Positions 8,401 to 16,408 of a DNA stretch of 52,050 nucleotides are shown in pieces. Source of the stretch: Thermoplasmata archaeon (GTDB lineage Archaea > Thermoplasmatota > Thermoplasmata > Lutacidiplasmatales > UBA184); contig DAHVCH010000016.1 of assembly GCA_027314165.1 (NCBI GenBank), positions 1 through 52,050 of the forward strand, written 5' to 3'. How positions within the stretch are numbered: the first letter of the stretch is position 1; every line of letters begins with the position of its first letter. A program made the translations under genes and the position numbers. The notes beneath the pieces were generated by a model. It had not been told where the DNA came from. It did not search any database and saw nothing but the letters and a program-made list of their open reading frames with translations.

Positions 8401-9649
8401 GGAAGGCACGCAAACCTCCTCCCCCACGACGCTGACACTCCTCCCCGCCCTTTCCGTGCCGGAGCTCGTTCCGAGCTCCTCTTGGGTCCCCCTCGGCGGC
8501 AGCTTGACCTTGCAGGTCTCGGAGTCTGGAGGAGCCGTTCCCTACACGTACCTATGGAGCGGACTCCCCCCGGGATGTCCGCTGACCGACACAGACCTCG
8601 TGGTCTGCGTTCCCGATCATGCCGGGATCTTTACCCCCTCGGTGCAGGTCTCGGATTCACTGGGTACTTCCAGTCCAATGGTGAACACGACGGTGGAGGT
8701 GAACAACACAGGCTCCGCGGTCCTCCTTTCTGCCTCTAGGACCGTGCTCGATGTGGGCCAGAGCACTACCCTGTCGGCGACAGCGATCGGTGCTGGGGCG
8801 AATGGATCGTTCCAGTGGCTCGGACTCCCTCCGGGGTGCAAGGGGGGTAGCGGGCCCGTGGTTCAGTGCGCGCCTTTGGCCCCAGGAGACAGTTCGGTTG
8901 CGGTCGAGGTCACGTACGCCCCGGCTCCTCCGCTGGTGTCGAACATCGTGACCCTGAGCGTGGCGCCAGCCCTATCGGCAACACAGATACTCGCGAGCTC
9001 CAGTGCGGTCACGGCGGGTTCCGCGCTCGTGCTGTCGGTCTCGATCACCGGGGGGACAGGCCCTTACTCCTTCCAGTGGAACGGCCTGCCCCCAGGGTGC
9101 TTCGCGGGGGACACGGACGCACTCAGCTGCAATCCGGCGCAAGCGGGCAGCTACTCGGTCTCGGTGGAGGTGGTGGACGGGGTCGGGGCCACCTCGACCG
9201 CCACGACCACGATCGTCGTGACCCCCGCACCATCCTCTCCCTCCATCGATTGGGTCGGGGTTGCCCTCGCCGTAGCGGCGGTCGCCTTTGCGGTCTTGCT
9301 CATTCTAGTGATCGTTCTGGGAAGGCGCAGGGCGGAACCCCCCCGGAGCGTTGGGCCCTCGAAGGTGTCAGGGTCCGCCGATTTGTCCTCCGGTACGCCC
9401 TCCACGGATCCCTCGCCTCGCCCTATCCGGCCGACCCCGCCTGACACGCTCACCGGCGGGGATGGGGAGACCCGGGACGTGGCGCGCCCACTATCCCGCT
9501 CGGCGTCGCCGGCCTACGCTCCCCTCCGACCGGTTCCCCGAGTTGCCAACCTGGGCAGCGCAACATATGCGCCGAACGAACGGACGTATCGACCGGTCCC
9601 GATCGAGGTCGCGCGGAAGAGCTCGGTCGTCACGTCCCGAGACCTCTAG
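5414..9649 (+). CDS. Giant kelch-repeat plus Ig-like surface protein, C-terminally anchored
   Basis: A 1411-residue single-pass surface protein. The ATG at 5414 opens directly into a signal peptide (LLLVALLSLSLIGSGAVVLGG); the upstream in-frame ATG at 5237 would add 59 proline- and glycine-rich residues and read through a 12-bp hairpin. Residues about 100-740 hold about twelve kelch-type blades with the recurring core (G/N/S)DTWxFxGGxW, enough for two six-bladed propellers. Eight blades carry an inserted cysteine pair ending CPS(A/P)R. Residues about 745-1275 contain six Ig-like repeats with the core WxGLPPGC and a second cysteine about 15-20 residues later. A membrane helix at 1279-1302 is followed by RRR and a proline/serine-rich cytoplasmic tail of about 110 residues. 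It probably binds carbohydrate or protein outside the cell. Paralogues of this design lie at 12615 and 24404. Confidence 0.88.
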   Translation: MPFGPPIGGSGRLLLVALLSLSLIGSGAVVLGGTLWGSAGPQVLHPQTRASSVEGRSTSLLRQASDSLRNGAGPPELRGVNCVAEAAGQSFSCPAPTQSPVPSLSWSPIGSPPGRSAVTMVYDAADGYVVLFSDGSSSSVQGDTWIFQGGHWTELALAVAPSPRLGAYMAFDAQDGYVLLFGGWGGNSGPYEYGDTWAFAGGSWHLLIPQSSCAGEGGSTPCPSARDSGSMADDPADGMVILFGGYGGLGDTWGFAGGNWVPLISQTSCTGSGGTTPCPSPRADGAFAWDAALSGDVLFGGGGPLNDTWLYRSGSWTQLIAPANCTGISGPVPCPSPREEASLTYDFADNILLLFGGYNGSADLSDTWAFQAGSWHLLASASGCRSCPAGRSSAGFAYDPSLGGALLFGGYAYRGDSWSFSGGRWTPVVQTQMPGPRWDASLAWDPLDQVVLLFGGSNGTAFGDTWTYAHGVWRQVLPPSLCTVSSCPSARSGAALAWDGSDRVMILFGGMTTSSGGFLHDTWSYAGGNWSQVISGASCTSSTCPSARANSSMAWDPADREVILFGGYGTSYDGDTWAFSGGSWTEVLSTSQCGSVPCPSPRESASIATAPPPSSGVVLFGGTTASGPVNDTWQFTGVAWTDLLSAAACRSQACPSIRSGAAMALDPIAGTVDLFGGVNGSRTLSDTWVFTGRNWTSVPLYGPSARSFASLAPDPSDGYLLLVGGYSPYGLLPDVWALGPAVQAATPTATLSPVDVGETTIFDVLVTGAGSTASWTTWQGLPPGCPSPASGAYTLSCVPSVAGTYYVTAVVTFGNGLPGVTSNFLTLSVDPDPTVIVSAHPPTTTLGSPFTLWANASGGTAPFATYLWSGLPGSCSASPSTSSNLSCVPKNDSDLGAWQVRVSVLDATGFNATSPPITLEIEPAPWSVSVQLSPPVNDLGQYEILNAVTSGLNGSATFLWSGLPPGCSGSIGSLLCLPTASGTFVIEVQALAADPAEGTQTSSPTTLTLLPALSVPELVPSSSWVPLGGSLTLQVSESGGAVPYTYLWSGLPPGCPLTDTDLVVCVPDHAGIFTPSVQVSDSLGTSSPMVNTTVEVNNTGSAVLLSASRTVLDVGQSTTLSATAIGAGANGSFQWLGLPPGCKGGSGPVVQCAPLAPGDSSVAVEVTYAPAPPLVSNIVTLSVAPALSATQILASSSAVTAGSALVLSVSITGGTGPYSFQWNGLPPGCFAGDTDALSCNPAQAGSYSVSVEVVDGVGATSTATTTIVVTPAPSSPSIDWVGVALAVAAVAFAVLLILVIVLGRRRAEPPRSVGPSKVSGSADLSSGTPSTDPSPRPIRPTPPDTLTGGDGETRDVARPLSRSASPAYAPLRPVPRVANLGSATYAPNERTYRPVPIEVARKSSVVTSRDL
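5720..7630 (+). repeat. About twelve kelch-type blades in one protein
   Basis: Each unit of roughly 45-60 codons has AxxYDxxxGxVxLFGGxxxxxxxNDTWxFxGGxWT with small variations. Eleven DTW/DSW cores plus a final degenerate PDVW are readable. The units differ enough at DNA level not to be recent copies. Confidence 0.8.
7640..9230 (+). repeat. Six Ig-like repeats with GLPPGC core
   Basis: Each unit of about 85-90 codons carries W(S/Q/L/N)GLP(P/G)(G/S)C and a downstream C(V/L/A/N)P near the edge strand, which suggests one internal disulphide per domain. The same unit recurs in the proteins at 12615 and 24404. Confidence 0.8.
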
Positions 9650-9784
9650 GAGCCTGTGGCCCAACTACCTTTGGGGTCCCGTAGGTTGAGGGGCTCCTCA
9701 GGGGAGGAGGGGGGGCCCATCAAGAGTTAGCCGGACTTGTCACGGGACGAGATCTTTGGAACGTCCGCAGGGGATCGCCCCGGC

Positions 9785-10921
9785 CTACGGCCGAGCGGGA
9801 CGCGCGGCCGCCGGGCCCGCCGACAGTTCCTTGACCAGCTTCATCGACATCACCAAGAGCGCCGAGCGCGGGCCTTCCTCTTGATTGCCCCGGCACAGCG
9901 CATCGATCGCAATGACGTAGGAGCTCATCGTCGCCTGGTTCACCATCACCCGGACCGACGAGGGGTCGGACACCCATCGGTTGCTCCGCACGGCACGCGC
10001 GAGACGAGGGATCAGCACCTCGGGGTCGACGGCCGGAGGGACCTCGTACTTCAGCCGGACCCAACGCTGCTGGACCTCGTGGGAAACGACGCCGGCCTGG
10101 ATCAGGATGCTGTTCGGGACACGGAACGTCGTGGCGTCATCGAGCTCCATCGAGGTGTAGGCGATCCCGATGTCCTTCACGACCCCGGTATACCCAGGGA
10201 TGAGCGTGTCCTGCGAGTAGAACTTGGGAGGGTAGATCGGGGCGATCAGCCCGTACTGCCAGGTGGTCACGGTGATGCGATCCCCGGGCTCGAAGGGCCG
10301 CACGAAGAGCAGGAAGACCCCAGCGATCACGTTCGAAAGCACCGTCTGCCCCGCGAGCCCCAGCACGAGCCCCGCGAAGGTCCCTCCCGCGAGCAGCGAC
10401 AGGCTGTTGACGCCCGCCACGAGCAGCAGCGCCAGGGCCAGGGCGGTGTACGCTACTACGCGATAGACCGCGACGAGGAGCCCGGCTCCGTGGGAACCGG
10501 CCCACCGATGCGCCGCCGACCCTACGATCGCCCCGACGAAGCGGAGGGCAAGGTAGCCCAGGACCGCGACCAGGGCGAGCTTCAGTTCCAGGTCGTAGGA
10601 GGTCGGGACGAGACCGAGGTTCTCGATGACGTAGTACAACAAGACCCCAAGCACCACCAGAGCCGCGGGGAGGAGGAAGATCAGCGCGGGCTCGAGATTG
10701 CCCGAGCTCCGCGGAGCCTCAGACGGTTTTGCCGACGGGACCTCCGAACCGGCATTGCCCTTGACTTCGTCCGCGCTGCTCGGCCGGCCTGGGGCCGCCA
10801 ACGCCGCGCCGGACTGAACGGCTTCCGCAGGCGGCGGGGCAGGCGGTGGAGGGGCATGTCCCTTCGCTCCCGGGAGCTCGGAGGGGGGAGCGGGCGAGGT
10901 GGGGTCGGAGGTCTCTGGCAT
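9785..10921 (-). CDS. mscS: MscS-family mechanosensitive channel
   Basis: A 378-residue member of the small-conductance mechanosensitive channel family, which opens under membrane tension to release solutes on osmotic downshock. The N-terminal 75 residues are a Pro/Ala/Ser-rich soluble extension. Membrane helices follow at about 77-97, 108-130 and 145-165, then the pore-lining TM3 and its exit read GTFAGLVLGLAGQTVLSNVI followed by RPFEPGDRI, the diagnostic MscS signature. The beta domain is readable (VKDIGIAYTSMELDDATTFRVPNS), and a shortened alpha/beta C-terminal domain ends at RPARP. The gene stands alone, converging on the kelch gene with about 135 bases between stops. The family call is firm; the long disordered N-terminus is unusual and could be shortened if an internal start is used. 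Confidence 0.9.
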   Translation of the reverse strand: MPETSDPTSPAPPSELPGAKGHAPPPPAPPPAEAVQSGAALAAPGRPSSADEVKGNAGSEVPSAKPSEAPRSSGNLEPALIFLLPAALVVLGVLLYYVIENLGLVPTSYDLELKLALVAVLGYLALRFVGAIVGSAAHRWAGSHGAGLLVAVYRVVAYTALALALLLVAGVNSLSLLAGGTFAGLVLGLAGQTVLSNVIAGVFLLFVRPFEPGDRITVTTWQYGLIAPIYPPKFYSQDTLIPGYTGVVKDIGIAYTSMELDDATTFRVPNSILIQAGVVSHEVQQRWVRLKYEVPPAVDPEVLIPRLARAVRSNRWVSDPSSVRVMVNQATMSSYVIAIDALCRGNQEEGPRSALLVMSMKLVKELSAGPAAARPARP

Positions 10922-11423
10922 CGCTCGAACTCACTCCAGAGCGGCCCCTTGCGACCGACGGTCGCGACCAGGTTTTTCCAGGACCATCGGCCCGCGTATC
11001 ATGCGGCCTCGTGAAAAGGTACCCGTTTCCTGAGAGTCGCTGCACGCGAGCGGGGCGCGGGCCGGCGAACGCGACACGTGGCCCGCCAGGAGGAGGGTCG
11101 TACCTCTCGTGCAGCCTCGTCCTGCCGGCACATCGACGTCGCGCCTGGCGTGCGAGGAGAGACCGCATCATGCACGCGAGCGTGACGCGGGGGGTTAGGT
11201 CCTTCTCGAGACTATAGGGAAGGCGCTAACCACGTTGCGAGCCTCGCATCACGCGATGTCGCTTTCCGCGGCGTGGGCGCTAAGGAGAGAAGCTCCGCCA
11301 CGGATTCAGGATGGGCATCGGATCCCCATGCGTGACAGCGCGTCCCACGGGGTACAGGTTCCGTGGAAAGTACGGAACCAGACTACTTCTACGACCGAGA
11401 GGTTCCTTGGCCAGAGGTAAACC
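10922..11423. other. Intergenic region between divergent genes
   Basis: About 500 bases between the MscS gene (minus) and the zinc-ribbon gene (plus). No gene with coding character is visible on either strand and no tRNA is recognisable. It presumably contains both promoters. The one notable structure is the inverted repeat at 11357-11379. Confidence 0.45.
11357..11379. promoter_or_regulatory. Perfect 8-bp inverted repeat upstream of the zinc-ribbon gene
   Basis: The arms GGTTCCGT (11357-11364) and ACGGAACC (11372-11379) flank a 7-base spacer, 45 bases before the ATG at 11424. Size and position fit an operator or an mRNA hairpin; neither can be decided from the sequence. Confidence 0.35.
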
Positions 11424-11846
11424 ATGGTTACGTTGATGTTGAGTTGCCACCACTGCCACCATGCGTTCCCGAGCGGCGTCTCCCTCGATAGGAAAGGAGA
11501 CCGCAGTCGGCCCATCGACGGGCTTGTCTACGAATGCCCCCGCTGCGGGACGCGCGACGCCTACTTCACCTCGGAGCAGCACCCGCTCTCCCCGAACGCC
11601 ACTACGGTCGGCCGCGTCTCCGGGTGGGGAGGACGTGGCTCGCTCTCTCTCCCTCTCCCGCTCTCGCTCATCCCCCGGGACACGGGCCCCCGATCGGATG
11701 TGGGAGAAGGGAAGTCTCCAACCTCGATGAAAGGGTTCCTGGTCGCCGCCGCGGGTGGAGTGGCCGCCGGCGTGCTCGGGACGCTGCTGGTGATGGCGGC
11801 GGTCCATGGAGCCTACCCTGGCGAGTTTGTCGTACTGCCGTGGTGA
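11424..11846 (+). CDS. Zinc-ribbon protein with a C-terminal TM helix
   Basis: A 140-residue hypothetical protein. The N-terminus has CHHC (C8, C11) and CPRC (C38, C41), four cysteines at spacings typical of a zinc ribbon. A basic, serine/leucine/proline-rich linker of about 50 residues follows, encoded by a CT-rich simple-sequence run around 11638-11670. A membrane helix then spans about residues 103-127 (KGFLVAAAGGVAAGVLGTLL) and a short tail ends in W. It would be tail-anchored with the zinc ribbon in the cytoplasm. No family is recognised. The ribbon and the helix both look genuine; the middle could contain a frame error. Confidence 0.5.
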   Translation: MVTLMLSCHHCHHAFPSGVSLDRKGDRSRPIDGLVYECPRCGTRDAYFTSEQHPLSPNATTVGRVSGWGGRGSLSLPLPLSLIPRDTGPRSDVGEGKSPTSMKGFLVAAAGGVAAGVLGTLLVMAAVHGAYPGEFVVLPW

Positions 11847-12136
11847 TGGGACGTTGAGATCTCTCCCCCGTCCGAAGGGACCGCCTCCCCTTACCGGGCC
11901 GGTGGCCGTGGGCAGAACCGGGTCCGGTGCGGATGTGGCGGGGCCGCCGATCCTCTCCCTTGTGCATCAGCGCCAGCGCGGGGGTGCCCGCCTGAGCGGT
12001 CGGCGCGTCTGCCGTTCCCGAGGAGCCGGCTCGGCCCTCGCTGGACCTCTTCGTTCGGCGTGGCGGCCGCGGGAGGGCTACTCCCCCGATGAGGTCAGGC
12101 ACCGAAGGCGATCCATCTCGGCTCGGGAGGGGTTCC

Positions 12137-12517
12137 ATGCACCGCGGTATTGAGGTCAATCTCCACCTCGCTCCGGGCCTCAAGAACGAGAACTTCGTCG
12201 CCGAGGCTCTCGGCAACCTCGCGGCGTACCAGCTCCAGCAGACCCGGGAAGAGTCCCTTCAGTGGCAAGTGATCCGTGTCGAGGAGTCCCATCAGCATCA
12301 CTTCCGCCTCGTGGTCCGGCATCCCGAGAGGGTCCTCGACGTGGGTCTCACGCATGCCCTTCGGAAGACCCTGGATGAGCTGTCCCGGGAGAGCGAGGAT
12401 GAGCTGAGGCGGAAGTTCCACGACACGATGAAGAAGGGACTTTCTCCCGTCACGCTACGTCACGTCCACGAGTCCCCCGACCTCTGGCAGGATGACTTCT
12501 GGAACCACATAGGGTGA
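12137..12517 (+). CDS. Hypothetical soluble protein
   Basis: A 126-residue protein. The ATG at 12137 follows GGGAGGGG and is preferred to an upstream in-frame ATG at 12089. It is a mixed alpha/beta sequence: an N-terminal strand (IEVNLHLAPG), a helix (ENFVAEALGNLAAYQLQQTR), two strands around VEESHQHHFRLVVRHPE, and a highly charged helix (LDELSRESEDELRRKFHDTM). There is no signal peptide, TM helix or Cys motif. The HQHH cluster is noticeable but not a known metal site. I do not recognise the family. It lies between two secreted-protein genes and may be a single-gene unit. Confidence 0.6.
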   Translation: MHRGIEVNLHLAPGLKNENFVAEALGNLAAYQLQQTREESLQWQVIRVEESHQHHFRLVVRHPERVLDVGLTHALRKTLDELSRESEDELRRKFHDTMKKGLSPVTLRHVHESPDLWQDDFWNHIG

Positions 12518-12614
12518 GGCGAGAAGCCCGTCGTGGAAGGTCGCCTCGTCGATAGGGGCGACCGTTGGACGGGCGAGGGAAACGACCATCTAGCCCATCT
12601 ACTGTTTGAGAGGC

Positions 12615-15515
12615 ATGTCCTCCGCCAGCTCGACGATCCTCCCCGCTGCGGCGCTCCTGATCGCCCTTCTGCTCCTCGTGGTCTCCGCCTCGTCCGCCCA
12701 GGCGCTCCATGCCCCACCGAGCTTCGAAGGCGCAACCCCGCAGAGCCTGCCTCAAGCGCCGCCAACGAACCCCCACCCTGTGGCGCCCAACTGGGTCGCC
12801 CATTCGACCAAGGTCTCCCCGCCGGCGGTGGCGTGGCCGTCGATGACCTACGATGCGGCCGACGGCTACGTCGTGCTCTTCGGAGGTTGCCTCGGAACGA
12901 GCGGCGGCTGCGCCCCGCTATCGGACCAGACCTGGGTCTACCAGGGGGGCGTGTGGGCGAACCTTAGCGAGCTCCAGCCCCACCCTTCGGCGAGGTACGC
13001 CGCCGGGATGACCTTCGATTCCGCCGGAGGCTATGTCCTGCTCTACGGGGGCCAGGGGTATGCCAGCGCCCCTCTCAACGACACCTGGAAGTTCTCGGCC
13101 GGGCATTGGGCGAACATCACGAGCACGGCAGGGACGGCCCCCGGAGGAAGGAGGGGCGCCACGCTGTTCAACGACACCGCTGACGGCTACACGGTCATGT
13201 GCTGCGGCTGGGACGGCAACAGCAATCTCGGAGACACCTGGAAGTTCTCCGGGGGGGTCTGGTCGAGCTTGGCGACGAGCGTGCCCGTACGGAACGGCGC
13301 TCCGGGCACCTGGGATGGCTTCTCCGGGCATGGCCTCCTCTTCGGAGGAGGCGACTTCGGTGCCCTGGGCGACACGCAGGCCTACGCCGCGGGGTCTTGG
13401 ACCACGCTCAGTAGCGGTCCCCCGGCCGGCCAGGGCGCGGGGCTCGCCTACGACCCCGCCTACGGGTACGACCTGCTCTTTGGGGGCGTGAACAGCGTGC
13501 CGAGCTCCCAGACCTGGTCGCTGTCGGGAGGCACGTGGACGCAACAGATCCCATCCACCTCACCCACGGCCCGCTGCTGCGGGGGCGAGGTCTTCGACGC
13601 ACACGACGGGTACGTCCTCCTCTTCGGGGGCGGGGACGGGAACGGCCCGCCGTACTACAACGACACGTGGATCTGGACCGGCACCAACGGGCTGATGCTG
13701 AACTCCTTCTACGCCAGCCCGGACCCGATGGACCTCGGAGGAACGACCACGGTCTCAGTGACCGCCTCGGGAGGCGCTCCGGCGTACACCTACGCCTACG
13801 CGGGACTCCCTCCGGGCTGCGCCTCGGCCAACGCCCCATCCCTCACCTGCACCCCCACCTCGGTGGGGAACTTCCTCGTGAAGGTCTGGGTCAACGACAC
13901 CGCCGGGAACTCGGTCCAAGGGATCTTGGACCTCGGCGTCTCCACGGGGCCCTCCATCACCTCGTTCACCGCAACCCCGGCCGCCGTGGACGTCACCGTC
14001 CCCACCACCTTGTACGCGGCCATCTCTGGGGGAGCGTCGCCGATCACCTTCGTCTACACGGGACTGCCGGGCAGCTGCACCTCCACCAACGCCCCCGCCA
14101 TCGTCTGCGCGCCCTCGCTCCCCGGGACGTACCAAGTGCAGGTCGACGCGACGGACAGCTTCGGGAAGTACGCCTCCGCGACCCTGACGCTGACCGTCTC
14201 CCCCCTTCCGCGGGTGACCTCCTTCCTCGCGTCGACGAATCCCCAGGACCAGGGGCTCTCGGTCACGCTCTCGACGAGCGTGTTGGGAGGGACGGGCACG
14301 TTCCAGTACTCCTACGTAGGGTTGCCCGCAGGCTGCTCGACCTCCAACACCGCGACCCTCTCATGCACGTCGGTCGTGACGGGAACGTTCCCCGTGGAGG
14401 TCAACGCGACCGACGCGGTCGCCCGCTCCGCCTTCGGCTTCCTGAACCTCACCGTCGCCCCGGACCCCACCATGGTCTCCTTTGTGGTCGCTCCGAGCTC
14501 GGTCGATGTCGGGGGGACCGTCGTGCTTTCCCTCACGGTCTCGGGAGGGGTCACGCCGTTCGCCTATTCCGTCTCGGGACTTCCTCCGGGGTGCATCTCC
14601 CAGAACCTCTCGACGTTCTCCTGCGCACCGACCTCGGCGGGAACATATTTGCTCCAGGGGAGCGCGACGGACATCCGCGCAGAACAGGCCGCGGCGACCG
14701 CGACCCTCGTCGTCCACCCCGCGCTTCTGATCACGTCGTTCGGGGTCGTCCACCAGCCGCTCGATCAAGGACAAGCCCTCGGTCTCAGGGTTACGGCCGC
14801 AGGTGGCGCGCCCCCCTACACCATTTCCTACGCCGGTCTTCCCGCGGGATGTGCGAGCGTCAACTCGAGCTCCCTGACCTGCATCCCCTCGCTGGCGGGG
14901 ACCTATGGAGTGACGGTGACCGTGAGCGACCGGGCCGGGGGGAGCGTGTCGTCGCTCCTGAACTTCACCGTGGCCTCCGCGCTCCAGCTCGAGAGCTTCG
15001 CCGCGAACCCCTCGACCATCGTCCTGGGAGGGTCCACGACCCTCGAGGTCTTGACTCACGGAGGGACCGACCCCCTCACGATCACCTTCGTCGGGCTGCC
15101 TCCCGGATGTCTCCCCCAGAACGCGAGCCAACTCCCGTGCACACCGACCGCGGCGGGCACCTACACGATCGGGCTCGTCGTGATCGACATGGCGGGGGAG
15201 ACGCTCAAGGCGAACGCGACGCTCGTGGTCTCCGCTCCCGTTCCGTTCATCGACCAGACCCTCTTCTCCGTCCCGCTGTGGGGCTGGCTTGCGCTGATCG
15301 TGCTGTTGATCCTCGTCGGACTTGGGGTCCTGCTCGTCCGTCGACGGAAGGGACAGGGGGGCCTGGCAACGCAGCCTTTCGGACAGGCTTCGCAGGCGTA
15401 CGTGAACCCCGTCCCGCCGGCCTCGATCTCCGAGGGAGGTTGGGCCCCGGACCCTGACCCTATGGAGGTCCAGCCCGGAGCTCCCCCCGTTCCTCCGCCT
15501 CCCCCAGGGGCGTAA
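12615..15515 (+). CDS. Kelch-repeat plus Ig-like surface protein, C-terminally anchored
   Basis: A 966-residue paralogue of the protein at 5414 with half as many blades. The ATG at 12615 leads into a signal peptide (AAALLIALLLLVVSASSAQA). Six kelch-type blades follow (residues about 60-355), with cores such as DQTWVYQGGVW, NDTWKFSAGHW and GDTWKFSGGVW, one six-bladed propeller's worth. Six Ig-like repeats then carry the (Y/F)xGLPPGC core and a partner cysteine. A membrane helix at about 888-910 (LALIVLLILVGLGVLLV) is followed by RRRK and a glycine/proline-rich tail ending PPPPPGA. The soluble propeller would face outward. It lacks most of the inter-blade Cys pairs seen in the larger paralogue. 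It converges on the DUF6966-like gene with only 20 bases between stops. Confidence 0.87.
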   Translation: MSSASSTILPAAALLIALLLLVVSASSAQALHAPPSFEGATPQSLPQAPPTNPHPVAPNWVAHSTKVSPPAVAWPSMTYDAADGYVVLFGGCLGTSGGCAPLSDQTWVYQGGVWANLSELQPHPSARYAAGMTFDSAGGYVLLYGGQGYASAPLNDTWKFSAGHWANITSTAGTAPGGRRGATLFNDTADGYTVMCCGWDGNSNLGDTWKFSGGVWSSLATSVPVRNGAPGTWDGFSGHGLLFGGGDFGALGDTQAYAAGSWTTLSSGPPAGQGAGLAYDPAYGYDLLFGGVNSVPSSQTWSLSGGTWTQQIPSTSPTARCCGGEVFDAHDGYVLLFGGGDGNGPPYYNDTWIWTGTNGLMLNSFYASPDPMDLGGTTTVSVTASGGAPAYTYAYAGLPPGCASANAPSLTCTPTSVGNFLVKVWVNDTAGNSVQGILDLGVSTGPSITSFTATPAAVDVTVPTTLYAAISGGASPITFVYTGLPGSCTSTNAPAIVCAPSLPGTYQVQVDATDSFGKYASATLTLTVSPLPRVTSFLASTNPQDQGLSVTLSTSVLGGTGTFQYSYVGLPAGCSTSNTATLSCTSVVTGTFPVEVNATDAVARSAFGFLNLTVAPDPTMVSFVVAPSSVDVGGTVVLSLTVSGGVTPFAYSVSGLPPGCISQNLSTFSCAPTSAGTYLLQGSATDIRAEQAAATATLVVHPALLITSFGVVHQPLDQGQALGLRVTAAGGAPPYTISYAGLPAGCASVNSSSLTCIPSLAGTYGVTVTVSDRAGGSVSSLLNFTVASALQLESFAANPSTIVLGGSTTLEVLTHGGTDPLTITFVGLPPGCLPQNASQLPCTPTAAGTYTIGLVVIDMAGETLKANATLVVSAPVPFIDQTLFSVPLWGWLALIVLLILVGLGVLLVRRRKGQGGLATQPFGQASQAYVNPVPPASISEGGWAPDPDPMEVQPGAPPVPPPPPGA

Positions 15516-15535
15516 GGGGGCGCGCGACCGACGCC

Positions 15536-16381
15536 CTACGGGGCGGGCCCGAACGTCGCCGCCACCCGCATCCCCAGGTCACCCGGCCCGTTGTCCCCCC
15601 ACAGCTGTTCCGACAGCCCCGGAGTCTCGAGCGCGGCAGGGAGACCGCTGATTCTTGCCTCCGCCTTCCGCAACCCGGCGTGGTCGCCATGCGGACATTT
15701 CTCGGGAGGAGGCTCGAACGACACCCCCCCGCCGGGAAGAGGTCGGTCCACACGGGCCGGGGTCGCCACCGAAAGTAGTCCCCAACCCTGCTTCGCGGCG
15801 ATCGCGCGTACCGAGTTCCGGAGGACCTCCGCCACCGGCCCGGCGGCGGCGCGGTCGAACTCCTTGAGCTCGCTCAACCGTCCCAGGGGGTAGAGCGCCC
15901 GGGCGGTCTGCCACGTGAGCCGGTTGGCGGCCCAGACCTCGATCTCCTTCGGTCGGAGGTTGACCCTCTGGCACGAGGAGCACACGTCGAGCCGGACGTG
16001 CCACGCCTCGTACGGGAGCGAGATGGCCCCTCCGAGGTCAAACCTCTTGCCATCCCGTACCGCGAGACCCATGAAGTAGGTCAAGGTGAGCAGGTGGCCC
16101 ATCGCCACCGCGTACCAGACCGAGCGGTTCGCAAGCTCCTCGGTCGGCACGGAACCCCAGCCGGCTCCCGGCAGGCTCGGGGCCGTGTCGTTGAGCGACC
16201 CCATCCCCCCGAACAGTCCCAGGAACGGAGAGATGTCCGAGCGCTCCCTCCAGGCCGCGGCCGCCTCGGAAACGAGGCGAACCCACTCGTCCTCTCCCCC
16301 GGTCCGCAGCATCTCGACCAGGGTGTCGAGGGCCCCGGACATCTCCGCCCTGGGCCGGTCGGTGGGAAAGATCGAGGCCAT
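15536..16381 (-). CDS. DUF6966-like protein with a possible C-terminal metal site
   Basis: A 281-residue soluble protein. Residues about 20-110 contain FGGMGSLNDTAP followed by ELANRSVWYAVAMGHLLTLT, resembling the GGxGSLNDL motif of the DUF6966 domain found in small bacterial proteins; this is recognition from memory. A second half has CSSC at about residue 133 and CPHGDH near 230, which might bind zinc, though spacing does not fit a classical ribbon. No function is known for DUF6966. It starts 27 bases after the stop of the MarR-family gene on the same strand, so the two probably form an operon and the MarR protein may control both this gene and the divergent exporter. Confidence 0.6.
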   Translation of the reverse strand: MASIFPTDRPRAEMSGALDTLVEMLRTGGEDEWVRLVSEAAAAWRERSDISPFLGLFGGMGSLNDTAPSLPGAGWGSVPTEELANRSVWYAVAMGHLLTLTYFMGLAVRDGKRFDLGGAISLPYEAWHVRLDVCSSCQRVNLRPKEIEVWAANRLTWQTARALYPLGRLSELKEFDRAAAGPVAEVLRNSVRAIAAKQGWGLLSVATPARVDRPLPGGGVSFEPPPEKCPHGDHAGLRKAEARISGLPAALETPGLSEQLWGDNGPGDLGMRVAATFGPAP

Positions 16382-16408
16382 CCTCCCTCGCGAGGGACGG
16401 CTCGTACT

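Noticed and set aside
9650-9784. Terminator hairpin between the kelch and MscS genes (CTCCTC/GAGGAG near 9695-9710).
   Set aside because: Only 6 bp with no T run on either strand; too weak to call.
11668-12216. A 182-codon minus-strand open frame over the 11847-12136 gap.
   Set aside because: Pro/Arg/Ser-rich, lacks secondary-structure pattern and overlaps two better-supported genes.
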